From contig NZ_NGLE02000001.1 of assembly GCF_002140715.2 (NCBI RefSeq), positions 2,081,001 to 2,145,000 on the forward strand: 64,000 nt of DNA. Direction: 5' to 3'. The notes below the pieces were generated by a model. It did no database searches and was not told the origin of the DNA. It saw only the letters and a list, made by a program, of their open reading frames with translations. The stretch comes from Enterococcus sp. 4G2_DIV0659. GTDB taxonomy: Bacteria > Bacillota > Bacilli > Lactobacillales > Enterococcaceae. A program made the translations under genes and the position numbers. The stretch's first letter is position 1, and every line of letters begins with the position of its first letter. This document shows, in pieces, positions 7,966 to 18,500 of this stretch.

Positions 7966-10302
7966 ATGAGGTTATTAAAAAACTATTTGCTCTGGATACT
8001 ATTTTTTATGCCTATTTTCTCATTTGAACAACAGGCTGAAGCCACAACAAGTATTCCTGATAGAGTTTCTCTAAATGGTATATTCTCGACCGATGTAGGC
8101 GTTTCAGGTAATTCCGCTGCTTTAATAGATGATGTAGCAATTATTACTAATGGATTGGCCAGTCAAGTTGGAGCTTTATGGAGTACACAAGAGAATTTGT
8201 TGGATTTTAAACAAGATTTTAATATGGTATCTTATGTAAATCAGGGAGATGCGGCCGCTTCTTCAGGCGATGGATTAGTATTTTTGTTAAAAAGTGCTAA
8301 TAATACCAGTAATTGGTTCACTTATTCTGGCGCTTCTATGGGAGCTCTAGGAGAAAATAAGTACCAAGGAGCACTCGGGCTACCTAACTCTATTGGGGTT
8401 GAATTTGACTTGTATGGAAATAAGTCCTCAGCAGATGGTTTTTTTGATAATGGAATTACTGGTACATATAATAATAATCATATTGCAGTCGTTTATCCAG
8501 GAACTTTAGAAGGATATACAGATAACTTTAATATATTTGGATCTACACGTTATGTTAAGCATGATTCGTTAATCACAAACGTAAATCTAGCCAGCGGTAA
8601 TTGGACTAGGGTAGAATTAAATTGGGAAACGAATGAGCAAGATTATACAAAAGGAATATTAACTTTTAAAATAAATGATCAAATGCCAATACAAATTAGT
8701 TCTGCGCATTTAAATTCTCAAATTTTTCAAAATGGAGTAGTGTCAGAAGCCTTTTGGGGATTTACAGGCTCAACAGGCCCAACTTATAAAGCAGATCAAA
8801 GAGTAATTTTTGAAAGAGTTCCCGGCTTGGTCAATGCTGATACATCCATAAAAATGTTTGATAGAGCAGGACAAGAAATTTTAAATCAAGCTACAGTAAA
8901 TGGTGGTTCTGAAGTAACAATTGCTATCGAAGCTGAATGGCTAGGAGGGAAGCAAAATTGGACAGATATTGATCTAGCTACTGTTATCCCAAGTGGTGTG
9001 GTTTTGCTTGATGATACGACTAAAGTAAATGGTACAGCAATAGATGATAGCCTTGTTTGGGAAGGGAATATTTTAACTATTAAATCTGGGATTATTCCTG
9101 ATTTGGGAGGACATGATAGTAATACAATTAACAAAGCTTCTATTACATTTAAAGTCCGAATCATAAATGACACTTTTCAATCACAAACTATAACAAGTAG
9201 AATGGTTGGGCGAAATGCGGTCTATGAAGCAACTCCTTTTAGTTTTAATACAAAAAATATCACTATAGGAGCGATGATTAACTCTCATGAAGATGGTGAA
9301 GTTATTCTTGATAATAGTATTGACTCATTTATAGTAGAATTTGGTTGGAACAATGAAAATCGTGTTCCGTTAGCTCATGCTATAAAGTTAGAGCAGAATG
9401 GTCAATTTGAAATGATTACAGAATTTGAAGAAACAGCAACGGAGATAAATGGTAGTTTTACATACAACATACTTGAGCAATTTCTTCAATTACCTTATGG
9501 TATGTTTAAACTTCATTATTCTATCACTAATCAAGAAACGGGAGAAGTTTCTTCAGCGGTAATTGTATTATATAAACAGAATGCACCAACAGTAACTATA
9601 TCGCCTTTAGAGAATCAATCAATTTTCACTATTGGAGAAAAAATTCCCTTAAAAGTATCTATTTCAGATTATGATAGTGAGTCAATTAAACTGATAGGAC
9701 AGCTTTCAGATAATCAAAAGATTGATTTTGGTACTTATCAAATATTGCAATCAGAAGAAAATAATATAGAACTCGAGCTTGATACTTCAAATGTACCAAT
9801 TGGGAAATATGATTTTAAACTCTGGGCAGTAGATACTGAAGGAAATGAATCTGACTTTTTTGCTTTAAATGACATTTATATTCAAGGGAAGTTATCATTT
9901 GCGTCAATTCCTTCTTCTTTTAATAGTGACTCTATTAAGATTGGAGGTAGTGATAAGAAAGTAGAAGGTATGGGACCTATCATCATTTCTGATCAACGCT
10001 TACTCGATCGAGAGTGGAAATTGCAAGTGAATCTAGTAAATTCAAACTTTATTAATAAAAATAATTTTATAGGTCAAAATCATTATGCGCATGATTCCTT
10101 TTTTTACTATAAAAATAATGGAGAAAAGTTTGTAATATCGACTAACCCAATCGAAATTTTACAGAGCAATGAAGGAACAAGTGACGAGTACATCTTAAAT
10201 CAAGATGGAGAAAATGGATTCTATTTTAGCCCCAATAATTCAATGCTTTCAGGAACTTATGGAGGAATTGTTAAGTGGAGCTTATTATCAACACCAATAT
10301 GA
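7966..10302 (+). CDS. Lectin-like WxL surface protein
   Basis: A 778-residue secreted protein with an N-terminal signal ending near EQQAEA. Residues about 30-280 resemble an L-type (legume-like) lectin domain: DFKQDFNMVSYVNQG, GDGLVFLLKS, IGVEFDLYGN and a later VELNWE strand. Repeat-domain and Ig-like segments follow (about 290-440 and 530-630). The last 150 residues hold a WxL domain, with REWKLQVNL and the closing VKWSLLSTPI. A carbohydrate-binding adhesin is the likely role. It is the last gene of WxL locus 1 and ends just before a strong bidirectional hairpin. Ligand specificity cannot be read. Confidence 0.85.
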   Translation: MRLLKNYLLWILFFMPIFSFEQQAEATTSIPDRVSLNGIFSTDVGVSGNSAALIDDVAIITNGLASQVGALWSTQENLLDFKQDFNMVSYVNQGDAAASSGDGLVFLLKSANNTSNWFTYSGASMGALGENKYQGALGLPNSIGVEFDLYGNKSSADGFFDNGITGTYNNNHIAVVYPGTLEGYTDNFNIFGSTRYVKHDSLITNVNLASGNWTRVELNWETNEQDYTKGILTFKINDQMPIQISSAHLNSQIFQNGVVSEAFWGFTGSTGPTYKADQRVIFERVPGLVNADTSIKMFDRAGQEILNQATVNGGSEVTIAIEAEWLGGKQNWTDIDLATVIPSGVVLLDDTTKVNGTAIDDSLVWEGNILTIKSGIIPDLGGHDSNTINKASITFKVRIINDTFQSQTITSRMVGRNAVYEATPFSFNTKNITIGAMINSHEDGEVILDNSIDSFIVEFGWNNENRVPLAHAIKLEQNGQFEMITEFEETATEINGSFTYNILEQFLQLPYGMFKLHYSITNQETGEVSSAVIVLYKQNAPTVTISPLENQSIFTIGEKIPLKVSISDYDSESIKLIGQLSDNQKIDFGTYQILQSEENNIELELDTSNVPIGKYDFKLWAVDTEGNESDFFALNDIYIQGKLSFASIPSSFNSDSIKIGGSDKKVEGMGPIIISDQRLLDREWKLQVNLVNSNFINKNNFIGQNHYAHDSFFYYKNNGEKFVISTNPIEILQSNEGTSDEYILNQDGENGFYFSPNNSMLSGTYGGIVKWSLLSTPI

Positions 10303-10304
10303 TA

Positions 10305-10356
10305 CAGGAATAGAAGCATTCAGCTTATTTTTAGGAGCTGAATGCTTTTATTCCTG
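10305..10356. terminator. Bidirectional terminator with a 21-bp stem
   Basis: CAGGAATAGAAGCATTCAGC (from 10305) pairs with the inverse copy at 10336-10356, with one G-T wobble and a 10-nt loop. It stops both the lectin-WxL gene and the convergent Mga-like gene. Confidence 0.8.
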
Positions 10357-10374
10357 CCATGCGTTTAGTTATAT

Positions 10375-11820
10375 TCATATATGTTTTTGCAACCATGATG
10401 TATAAAAATTTTGGATATTAGATAGTTGCTCCTTCGTAGGAAATACAGAACAGCATAGGATATTTTTATGGCTTCCTTCAAGTAGTGGTTGATCAGTTAG
10501 TAGTAAGTCGTATGTTTTAAAATTTTGTTGGGTAATAGAAGTCTGTTTTTCATAGAGAATGGTAATAGATAATTTTTCTGAAAAATGTTCTTTTAGAAAT
10601 TGTTCCATCCAATGATTGTGGTATATATCCGTATAAAAATAGATTCCGACACTCATTTTAGGATTGAATTTATATAAAGCATTTTGAAGTTCAGACCAAT
10701 TCAATAGTAGATAGTACACAAATTCATGAGATTTTTCCAAATGAGTGTATGATAAAATTTCTCTTACATCATCTTTTATTGAGTTGAAAAAAGAAGGATA
10801 ATAGTCTGTCATTGAATTTAAAAAAAATTTATATCTTGAAAAAAGTACATATTCAGTACCGTATGTAAGAGTTGTGAAATTATATAAGGTCAGCAGAAGA
10901 TTATCATAATTTGTACATTTAATTTTTAAAGTGTCACAAAGGTAGTCGATTAGTGTATTTAATTTCTTTAGGGTTTTGAACTTATTTTTATCAAGCTTAG
11001 TTGATGCAATCAAGTCATTGTAAGAAAGCATAAAATCATTATTATTGATGATTGATTCTATTCTAAAAATTAAATCATGAGTTAAATTAACATTAAATGC
11101 ACGCTTAAAAGGGATTTTTAAATGTGAAAATTCTGGGAAAAATAGTAACTCTTGATCAACAACATCAAATTGATGTATTTGCTTAAATCTAAGCAAGGTA
11201 CTGTATACATAGAAATTAAATTTATCAATATCTAAAAGGTTTAGTGGCACAGTGTGAGGTGATAATGAAAACGTTTTAAAAAGATCGCCAAGTATTTCTA
11301 ATTGATCTTGTCGAAGTATCTGTTTAGAAGTCAGATAATATTCTTTTAAAAAATATGTGTTAAAGGTAATGATGCTCCCTTCATCTCCTACGAACATAAC
11401 TGCAGAAGTATCTATTTCAAAATTATAATCTGAACGTAAGTGAGAATTAACACGTCGAATCAATCTTCTTAGTGTAGATTTACTAATGAAAAGTTCTGTA
11501 GAAAGGGATTCTAATGAGTCAAAAGAGCGAGTAATCAATTTGTGAAGTAGAGAAAATTCTAGACAGTTTTTTAGAAAACAAGAGTAAATATACTCTATAT
11601 TAGTGTTATTTGGAAAAAAAAGTATATATTCATAATTTGGTGTTTTTATTATTTTACAAGGATGTATCATTTCGTTGATGTCAGAAATATCTTTTAATAA
11701 AGTAACTGTATTATAATTTAAATCTTCTTGTATATGGTTTAATCTTTTAGCTTGATAAACAAATAAGTAATCTACTAATTTTAAGCGTCTTTGCAAAGGC
11801 ACAGAGAGAATATTGCGCAT
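10375..11820 (-). CDS. Mga-like transcriptional regulator
   Basis: A 481-residue protein of the Mga/AtxA type. An N-terminal winged helix (about 10-70) is followed by the classical Mga helix-turn-helix around 103-128 (SLSTELFISKSTLRRLIRRV). Then come long PRD-like helical segments and a C-terminal EIIB-like region containing TYDLLLTDQP. Such regulators activate surface-protein genes in response to sugar status. It converges on WxL locus 1 and is divergent from another Mga-like gene at 12260 across a 439-bp AT-rich gap. WxL locus 1 is its likely target by position; this is inference. Confidence 0.85.
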   Translation of the reverse strand: MRNILSVPLQRRLKLVDYLFVYQAKRLNHIQEDLNYNTVTLLKDISDINEMIHPCKIIKTPNYEYILFFPNNTNIEYIYSCFLKNCLEFSLLHKLITRSFDSLESLSTELFISKSTLRRLIRRVNSHLRSDYNFEIDTSAVMFVGDEGSIITFNTYFLKEYYLTSKQILRQDQLEILGDLFKTFSLSPHTVPLNLLDIDKFNFYVYSTLLRFKQIHQFDVVDQELLFFPEFSHLKIPFKRAFNVNLTHDLIFRIESIINNNDFMLSYNDLIASTKLDKNKFKTLKKLNTLIDYLCDTLKIKCTNYDNLLLTLYNFTTLTYGTEYVLFSRYKFFLNSMTDYYPSFFNSIKDDVREILSYTHLEKSHEFVYYLLLNWSELQNALYKFNPKMSVGIYFYTDIYHNHWMEQFLKEHFSEKLSITILYEKQTSITQQNFKTYDLLLTDQPLLEGSHKNILCCSVFPTKEQLSNIQNFYTSWLQKHI

Positions 11821-12259
11821 AGGGAAGTCTCCTCCTGAATTTTCCGAAATATTTACTGGACAACTAAAGGCATTTTTTTAGTGAAGTAACTATGTTTATT
11901 CTATATCAAATAGGTATAACAATAAAATGATTTGTGCTTTTTGAAAAGTAATTTTCATCTAAAAAAATATACAAGGTTTCTAGGTATAAAAAAATTATTA
12001 TTCTGTTGTAGTTGTATTTAAAAAAAACGATTTTATCATAATGAGTGATTTTTTTACATGAAAATGATATTTATGTCAAAAAATTTATTTATTTATATAT
12101 ATTTTGGCACAAAATCTTTTGGTGATTATATTAATATTACTATATTAGAGAAGTGGAAATAAGGAAAGGATTATGGAATTAAACATAGAAAAATACTAAA
12201 GATGCAAATAAAATTAAAGCTTTTGGAAAAATATTTTAATTTTAGAAGGTGTTGAAAGA
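11821..12259. promoter_or_regulatory. Long AT-rich divergent control region between two Mga-like genes
   Basis: No gene is visible. The stretch is very AT-rich, with A/T tracts throughout. It must carry the promoters of both divergent regulators and a leader before 12260, where AAGGTG stands 8 bp ahead of a TTG start. I could not settle on one best -35/-10 pair. The length and A/T tracts suit curved DNA or regulator binding. Confidence 0.4.
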
Positions 12260-13738
12260 TTGATTCTCAATAAAGAAAATATATTAAATCTTTTAGAAAA
12301 GAAAGATAGAATACTATGCCATATTCTAGAATATGTTAGCACAGCTACAGCTTGTGAGTTGAGTTATGAAGAATTAGTTAAAGTAGTTGATTTATCAGCA
12401 GTCACTTTAAGTGAAGTAATAAAAGAGCTGGGTGATGAAATTGATCAGCTTGAAGTCGAAGATTATTTGGAGGTAAGTGTACTTAGTAAGAATATTTATT
12501 ATTTTAAAAAAGGGAAAAATTTTTCTTTAGATTTATTTTTTAGCAAGATGATGAACAAAAGCACTTATTTTCAAATATTACAAGATTTATTTTATGGTAA
12601 AACAATAACTACGGAAAAATATGTCCAAGAATTTTTTATAAGTAGTTCATCTTTAGCTAGAAAATTTAGATACTTAAGATCATTTAGTCAAGAATTAGGA
12701 ATGAAAATAATTAAAAGAAGTGGGGTATTTTACTTAAGTGGAAATGAAGAACGGATACGTTATTTCTACTATTTACTGTTTCGTGTTAGTCGAAGCTTTC
12801 CCAAAGCTGGAATGATGTCATCAAAAGTAGGTGAGTCATTAAAAATAATAGATCCTAAAATAACTCAAAATTCCATAGACTGTTTTCTTCTATATTTTAA
12901 TATCAGCAAATTACGAGCTTCTAAAGGATATGTGATTGAATCGGATAGTAGTGAATTTATGGTTGTTAATAGATTGATAACAAAAGAAAAATTTTCGAAT
13001 ATTGTACGTAAAAACTATCAACTAATGATATCAGAAGATGCTATGGAGAAGGAGATAGCCAATTTATATTTTTTTATCAGTACAAATAATTTGCTTGATA
13101 TGAAGACAGTGTTAAATGTTTCTGCATATTTAACACCTAGCACGCTCAATGATAAAGCTTTTGAAATGGCGAATCTGATTATTTACCAAATGGCGCTTTT
13201 TTTAGATATAGAGTTTCATCCAGATGAATATTTTTACCTAATTGCTAACTTGTATTTGATTTTAAAAAAACAAGCCCTTTTTTGTGTGTCTGCTGATCTT
13301 GATTATAGTCTAGCGATAGGATCATCAAAAGTATATGAACTTTATTCTAGATTTACAAAATACTTTGAAGAGAATACTCGAAAAAAAAATCCATTAAGTA
13401 TAGGAACTTTGAAAGTACTTTTTAATGAAGTGTTAAAAAAAAAAGGAGTGGGATTAAAGATACTAGTTTATAGTAAATTTGGTGATAGAAATAAAGAGAT
13501 TATAGAAGAAAAACTTTCGGAATTAATTTTTTATCCTATTACCTTTCTGAATACATTTTCTGATCAACCAAACATTATTGTAACAGATTATCATTTAGAA
13601 AGTACTGGTAAAACTGCTGTTTTTATTATTGAGAACTATTCAATTTACGGAGATTTAGGACGAGTTGTTCAAAGCATTAATACTAATTATTTTAATATTG
13701 AAAAGGAGGATACTTTAAATGAAGATAGGAATCATTAA
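12260..13738 (+). CDS. Mga-like transcriptional regulator
   Basis: A 492-residue regulator of the Mga type starting at TTG with AAGGTG 8 bp upstream. The Mga-style HTH is near residues 115-140 (TEKYVQEFFISSSSLARKFR), after an N-terminal winged-helix part. Long helical PRD-like segments follow. Near residue 446 VLVYSKFGD-like and IIVTDYHLES strands suggest a C-terminal EIIB-like fold. It overlaps the next regulator by 20 bp, so the two are translationally coupled. Together they precede the LPSTG adhesin gene and probably control it or other surface genes. Confidence 0.82.
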   Translation: MILNKENILNLLEKKDRILCHILEYVSTATACELSYEELVKVVDLSAVTLSEVIKELGDEIDQLEVEDYLEVSVLSKNIYYFKKGKNFSLDLFFSKMMNKSTYFQILQDLFYGKTITTEKYVQEFFISSSSLARKFRYLRSFSQELGMKIIKRSGVFYLSGNEERIRYFYYLLFRVSRSFPKAGMMSSKVGESLKIIDPKITQNSIDCFLLYFNISKLRASKGYVIESDSSEFMVVNRLITKEKFSNIVRKNYQLMISEDAMEKEIANLYFFISTNNLLDMKTVLNVSAYLTPSTLNDKAFEMANLIIYQMALFLDIEFHPDEYFYLIANLYLILKKQALFCVSADLDYSLAIGSSKVYELYSRFTKYFEENTRKKNPLSIGTLKVLFNEVLKKKGVGLKILVYSKFGDRNKEIIEEKLSELIFYPITFLNTFSDQPNIIVTDYHLESTGKTAVFIIENYSIYGDLGRVVQSINTNYFNIEKEDTLNEDRNH

Positions 13739-14435
13739 TTTATCAGAAAAATACGATTTAAATTATAAGGATAAATATACCAAAAAAGGAATAAGATTTA
13801 TTCATTTATATTTAGACTCTCAAGAAAACCAACCATTAGAACATATGGATGCCGTTTTTATATATGATAAGAATGGATCAGATATTCGCGAATATTGCAA
13901 TTGTATTTTGGAAATTCGAAAAAGGGGAATGTTTCCAATAATGCTTATGGTTAATGATTTATCTAATGTAGATCGCTTGATTTTATTAAAATTGGGAATA
14001 AACGGTTTTGTGGATTTAGACTATAATTTAGAAGAACTTATGCTGATTACAGAAAATAATTCAAATTTAAAACTTAACATTGCAGATGAAGAGAATGAAA
14101 AAGTGATTTTTCAAGTAGATGATAGAAATCGAAGCGCAATTTTAAATGGAAAAATGGAAATTTATTTAACAAAAATCGAATATAAATTACTGTCGATAAT
14201 TTCATCTGATATAACAAAGGTTTTCACTTATGAAAAATTATTTAATGAGATTTGGGATTGCGAATTTAGTCAAATCAACACTAGCTTAAAGGATATAAAA
14301 CCGAAAGTTGCAAATGTTGTCTTTAGTTTGCGAACGAAACTCAAATTAGCTGGAGCAGATCATAATTATATTCAAACAGTACGTTCAATAGGATATAAAT
14401 TTTGTGATCGAGCGGATATAAATTTAAATTCTTAA
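13719..14435 (+). CDS. Winged-helix regulator with an atypical receiver domain
   Basis: A 238-residue protein. The C-terminal 95 residues are an OmpR/PhoB-type winged helix (AILNGKMEIYLTKIEYKLL through TVRSIGYKF). The N-terminal 120 residues look like a response-regulator receiver but lack the acidic pair after the first strand and the conserved lysine near the end; only an aspartate in FIYDK could match the phosphorylation site. It is probably not controlled by ordinary phosphorylation. A strong AAGGAGG lies about 8 bp before the ATG, inside the end of the Mga-like gene. A terminator follows. It resembles the protein at 14750. Confidence 0.82.
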   Translation: MKIGIINLSEKYDLNYKDKYTKKGIRFIHLYLDSQENQPLEHMDAVFIYDKNGSDIREYCNCILEIRKRGMFPIMLMVNDLSNVDRLILLKLGINGFVDLDYNLEELMLITENNSNLKLNIADEENEKVIFQVDDRNRSAILNGKMEIYLTKIEYKLLSIISSDITKVFTYEKLFNEIWDCEFSQINTSLKDIKPKVANVVFSLRTKLKLAGADHNYIQTVRSIGYKFCDRADINLNS

Positions 14436-14493
14436 CGACTTAATTTGTAAATAAATGAGAAGTTAAATTTTGATAATGTAAATTGCTAACTGT

Positions 14494-14522
14494 GTTCTTT
14501 AGCTTTTGCTAAAGAACTTTTT
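14494..14522 (+). terminator. Strong Rho-independent terminator
   Basis: GTTCTTTAGC at 14494-14503 pairs perfectly with GCTAAAGAAC at 14508-14517 around TTTT, followed by five T. It ends the Mga-like/winged-helix pair. Confidence 0.9.
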
Positions 14523-14657
14523 GAGGCGATCATTTTTTTTAGATTATTTTATTGCAGTATTACTTTAAATGAACGATTTCTGCTTTACAAAATGGTAGGT
14601 GTCAAAACCTTTATTTTGTACTTAATTTTTTGCCACAGAATAAGAATGTTTTTATTT

Positions 14658-14663
14658 TATAAT
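14658..14663 (+). promoter_or_regulatory. Possible -10 box before the second winged-helix regulator
   Basis: TATAAT occurs about 87 bp upstream of the ATG at 14750 in the only gap after the preceding terminator. The -35 is unclear (TTGCCA lies 22 bp away, too far). The rest of 14523-14749 is AT-rich with no gene seen. Confidence 0.35.
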
Positions 14664-14749
14664 AAATAGTATAGAAATCTATATTTAGAAACAATTAATT
14701 GTGATGTAAGAGTGAACTCTAATTTTTAAATTAAGAAGGAGGATTGTTT

Positions 14750-15439
14750 ATGTATAAAGTTGGCTGGATTAAAATGTCAGCAACAAACTCTATTGAAAAT
14801 TTTGATATGGAAAAGTTAAAACCTATTTCATTTGTTCAATTTTTGGGGTTCCCAGATAAAAATGCTAGAAAAGAGTTAGATGCATTAATTATTGATGGGT
14901 CAGGCTATTCCCCGACCAAAGAGCTAATGATTATTCAATGGTTATTGCAAGAAACACTACCAATGGTATGGATTTATATGAAAGAAGCAGAATCCTCTAT
15001 AGTTGATATGTATGCCTCTATAGGAGTGAACGGAATTTTGACGACCAATTATTCTTTTGAAAGTATAGGGAAATTTATAAGAAATACACTTCAAAAAAAG
15101 CAGGTTGTTCAATCAAAAAATCTTGATAAAAAACAAATGAATAATTCAAAGGTAGATTTAAATAAAAAAAATATTTCTATAATAGTAAATGGAAGGGAAA
15201 TTTTTTTAACAACCCGTGAATTCAATATGCTCTATTTTCTTAGAAGTCATGCTAATCAGACAGTTAGTTACAGAGAATTATTTCAAAAGGTATGGCCTAA
15301 TGAAGTATATCAAAGAGAAGTTTCAAACTATAGAATCGCTAATATAATTTCAAAGGTGCGAAAAAAAATTGAAATAGACTCAAGCAAACCGAAACTTATT
15401 AAAACAACACGTTCAATTGGTTATGTGTTTAAAGAATAG
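14750..15439 (+). CDS. Winged-helix regulator with a degenerate receiver domain
   Basis: A 229-residue protein built like the one at 13719. Residues about 1-120 form a receiver-like fold in which LIIDGSG supplies the only possible phospho-acceptor aspartate. The C-terminus is an OmpR-type DNA-binding domain (VNGREIFLTTREFNMLYFL, then TTRSIGYVF). The ATG at 14750 is chosen over a TTG 6 bp upstream because AAGGAGG stands 7 bp before it. It has its own short leader and lies 99 bp upstream of the adhesin gene, which is its most likely target. Confidence 0.82.
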   Translation: MYKVGWIKMSATNSIENFDMEKLKPISFVQFLGFPDKNARKELDALIIDGSGYSPTKELMIIQWLLQETLPMVWIYMKEAESSIVDMYASIGVNGILTTNYSFESIGKFIRNTLQKKQVVQSKNLDKKQMNNSKVDLNKKNISIIVNGREIFLTTREFNMLYFLRSHANQTVSYRELFQKVWPNEVYQREVSNYRIANIISKVRKKIEIDSSKPKLIKTTRSIGYVFKE

Positions 15440-15466
15440 CCTTGTAAACAAACCATTTTTTTAAGT

Positions 15467-15486
15467 CAAACAATAGAAATTGTTTG
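15467..15486 (+). other. Small hairpin in the adhesin leader
   Basis: CAAACAAT and ATTGTTTG form a perfect 8-bp stem with an AGAA loop, 53 bp before the adhesin start. No T run follows, so it is more likely a leader structure or operator than a terminator. Confidence 0.35.
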
Positions 15487-15538
15487 GCAATACTAAAAAA
15501 AATAAATGGAAATTTAATCAGAGAGAGAGAATTATTTT

Positions 15539-18500
15539 ATGAAAAAAAATAGAATCTTAACATGTGTAACGCTTGCAGCATTATTGTCACAAAATATATT
15601 ACCATTATCCGCAGCTGCGGAAGTTTTAGAAGAAAATGTACAAACGGAAGACGTAACTAGTTCAGAAGTTGTTGAATCAGAATCCTCTGATTCAGAACAG
15701 GCTACTACGGAAGAAACAACAGAAACACAGATTCAACAGGATTCGTCTGAAAGTGAAGACGTTCCAGTTGAAGAAGAAAATGTGGTGCCGCATTCTAGAG
15801 CAGTACCAGCTGGTATGGAAATTACAGATGAATTACTTCAGGAAATTAAAATTTATAATATGACAGATAACGTAGGCACCGAATACAATACTAATGGTAT
15901 AAATCGTATAGAAAATGGTGCAGCAGTTAAGCTACAATTGGATTTCAATCAAGTTGGTACATATCACAGCGGAGATACGTATACGCTACCACTACCTGAT
16001 TACATCGGGTTAAGTGGAATTGATATAACGCTTACAGGAAGCACATCAGCTAAAGCAACAGTGGACGCAGCCAACCGTCAATTAGTGGTTACCTTTACAG
16101 AAGCGACTACAGACCCTAATTTTACAATCAACATTTTAACTTATCTAAAAGTAGAGGCTGGAATCAAACCAATTGTAACCCTTGATACAGCTGGAAAGAC
16201 AGCTAAAACTTATACATTTAATGCGTATGAAAAAGTAGAGGATATTAAGTTTATTAGTGATAAAAATGTATGGGGAATTTCTGGAGATATTTTTTATAAC
16301 TTATCTCGAGCACTTTCAGGAGAACAATTTTTAAATATCACTAATAGTGCTTTTGCAACTATAGAAAACCAAGGAATCCAACTGGCTTTAGTAGATCCAG
16401 ATAAGGGTATCACTGTAAAGTCTTATTATGTGGATGTTAAAGGAAATCCTATTTTAGATACTGAAGAGGTTTTAGTTGATGGTACGGATTATGTGATTAT
16501 TGAGAACAGTGATAAGAAGCTTTCAGTTAAAGTGACAAATATGGACCAAGAAAAAACGTATGTTGTATCAACAAGTAAAGAGTATGCACTCCAAGGGACT
16601 ACGGCATCAAAGTACACTGCACCAGACAAAACATTAGGAAGATGGGCATATGGAAATTTAACCTACTATAACGCAGATTCTAGTTCTGTACTTTCGTCCT
16701 ATTATTCTGCAAATATTAGTAATAAAGGGGGGAAGAATTTAAAAAATGATGGTATAGCTGGAACAATGACTTCTGCGCAACTCATTTCTGGAGATAAATA
16801 CAGAGTGAACTTGTTAAATAAGAATGATCGGTTTAAATACGCCGTCAAGGCAGGAGATACCTTTACTATTACAAGCGATAACGGGCAACCAATTACTGAT
16901 TATTTATTAAGCATCTATGATGCAAATAATACAAATGTAGCAGAATCTTCTTTTGAAATTGTACCCACAGGATCAGAAAACATTCTCACGCTCAGAGCAA
17001 AACAAGATATAGTATTAAGTCAGATGTATGTTGAAGCAACTGTTCCACAAAATAAGGAAGCGGTTGTGTTATCTGCAGAGAATACAATGATCAATGCGGG
17101 AGCAAAATATGAAGTACTATACAATCCGTACATTGAGAAAATTTCTGTAATCAATGCAGATTTTGGCGGAACAGCTTGGGGAAATAGTAATGCGGCAAGT
17201 AATAATTCCAAAAATGCTAAAATTCATTTGGAGGGAACAACTGCAGAGCCTCTAAATAATATTAAAATCACAATAGATCACCCTTCCTATTTTTCCGTTA
17301 GAGAAATACAAGCACTTGTAACAAGTCAGAAAACCTATAAACTAGGTGTGGATTATACTATAGAAAAAGTTAGTGACACAGAAACAATAATTGCATTTAC
17401 TACACCTATTACCAATACGATAGATTATTCATTAGTTTTTAATTATGTTCCAGATGGATTAGATAAAACAGAGCCTATTCCAAGTGGTGATAATGCAGTA
17501 GATTCTACTGTCACACTTTCAGCCGATGGGTATGAAGATATTCCACCTGTTTTAGTCTCTTCTTACTTAAAAGAAAGAGAGTATAGTGAAGCAACTCTTC
17601 AATCTACTCCAGGTAAAAACTCGTTAGCATTTTTGGTGAATGCACGTAATGACTCCTATGATTCATTGATCGTAACATCAGACATTTCTAAGATGGAAGA
17701 TACAGCAGCAAGTTACAAAATATATAATATTTCCAATGATCAAGTAAAATCAATCGCACATCCTGACTGGACACTTTACGAGAATTCAAGTTTATTAACT
17801 AATACTGAGGTGAAGTTGGGGGATGCTGAGTATCCTACAATTACTTACGATGAGACCAAGAAAGTTTATACGTTCGATTTTGGGGAGACGTCTAATCGTT
17901 ATCTAATTGTTTGGGAAAGAACGAATAATTGGGTCAATAGGTCTAATGATACAATTGAATCAACAGTAACAGGACAACAAGAAGAACCTGTCTCTCAATC
18001 GTTTCAAACAACGCCCGCAACTCCTATAGATACATCTGTACTTGAAAAAGATGATACGTTCTTAAATGTAGTTCAACATACATTTACTACAAAAAATGTA
18101 GATGCGAATAAATATAAGTTGCTTAGTCCGTCATTTGATATTACTCTTTCTGGGGCAAGTAAAGCAGTAGCCGAAACGGCTTCTATAGCAATCGTAACTA
18201 GTTCTGGAGCAACTATCCCTGAAGATGAATACATTATTGTTCCAAAAGTAGATGGAACAGGGATCTCTATCCAGTTTAAAGAAGGATATGTATTAACAGA
18301 AAATATAACATTAACTTACAATTCAATTTCTTCTCAATCTGGAAAAGTTTCTACGACTACATCGATAAAATCAGACAGCTTGATTGGATATGACAGTTAT
18401 CAACTAAGTAAGTTAAGTAATAGCGTTGATATTGAATATGTAGCAGGAGATATGGTTACAAAATTAGTATCAGGAAAAGTACTTTCATACAATACGGTTA

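Noticed and set aside
10205..10405. 66-codon frame spanning the end of the lectin gene
   Set aside because: Overlaps the lectin gene and the terminator hairpin, with no ribosome site.
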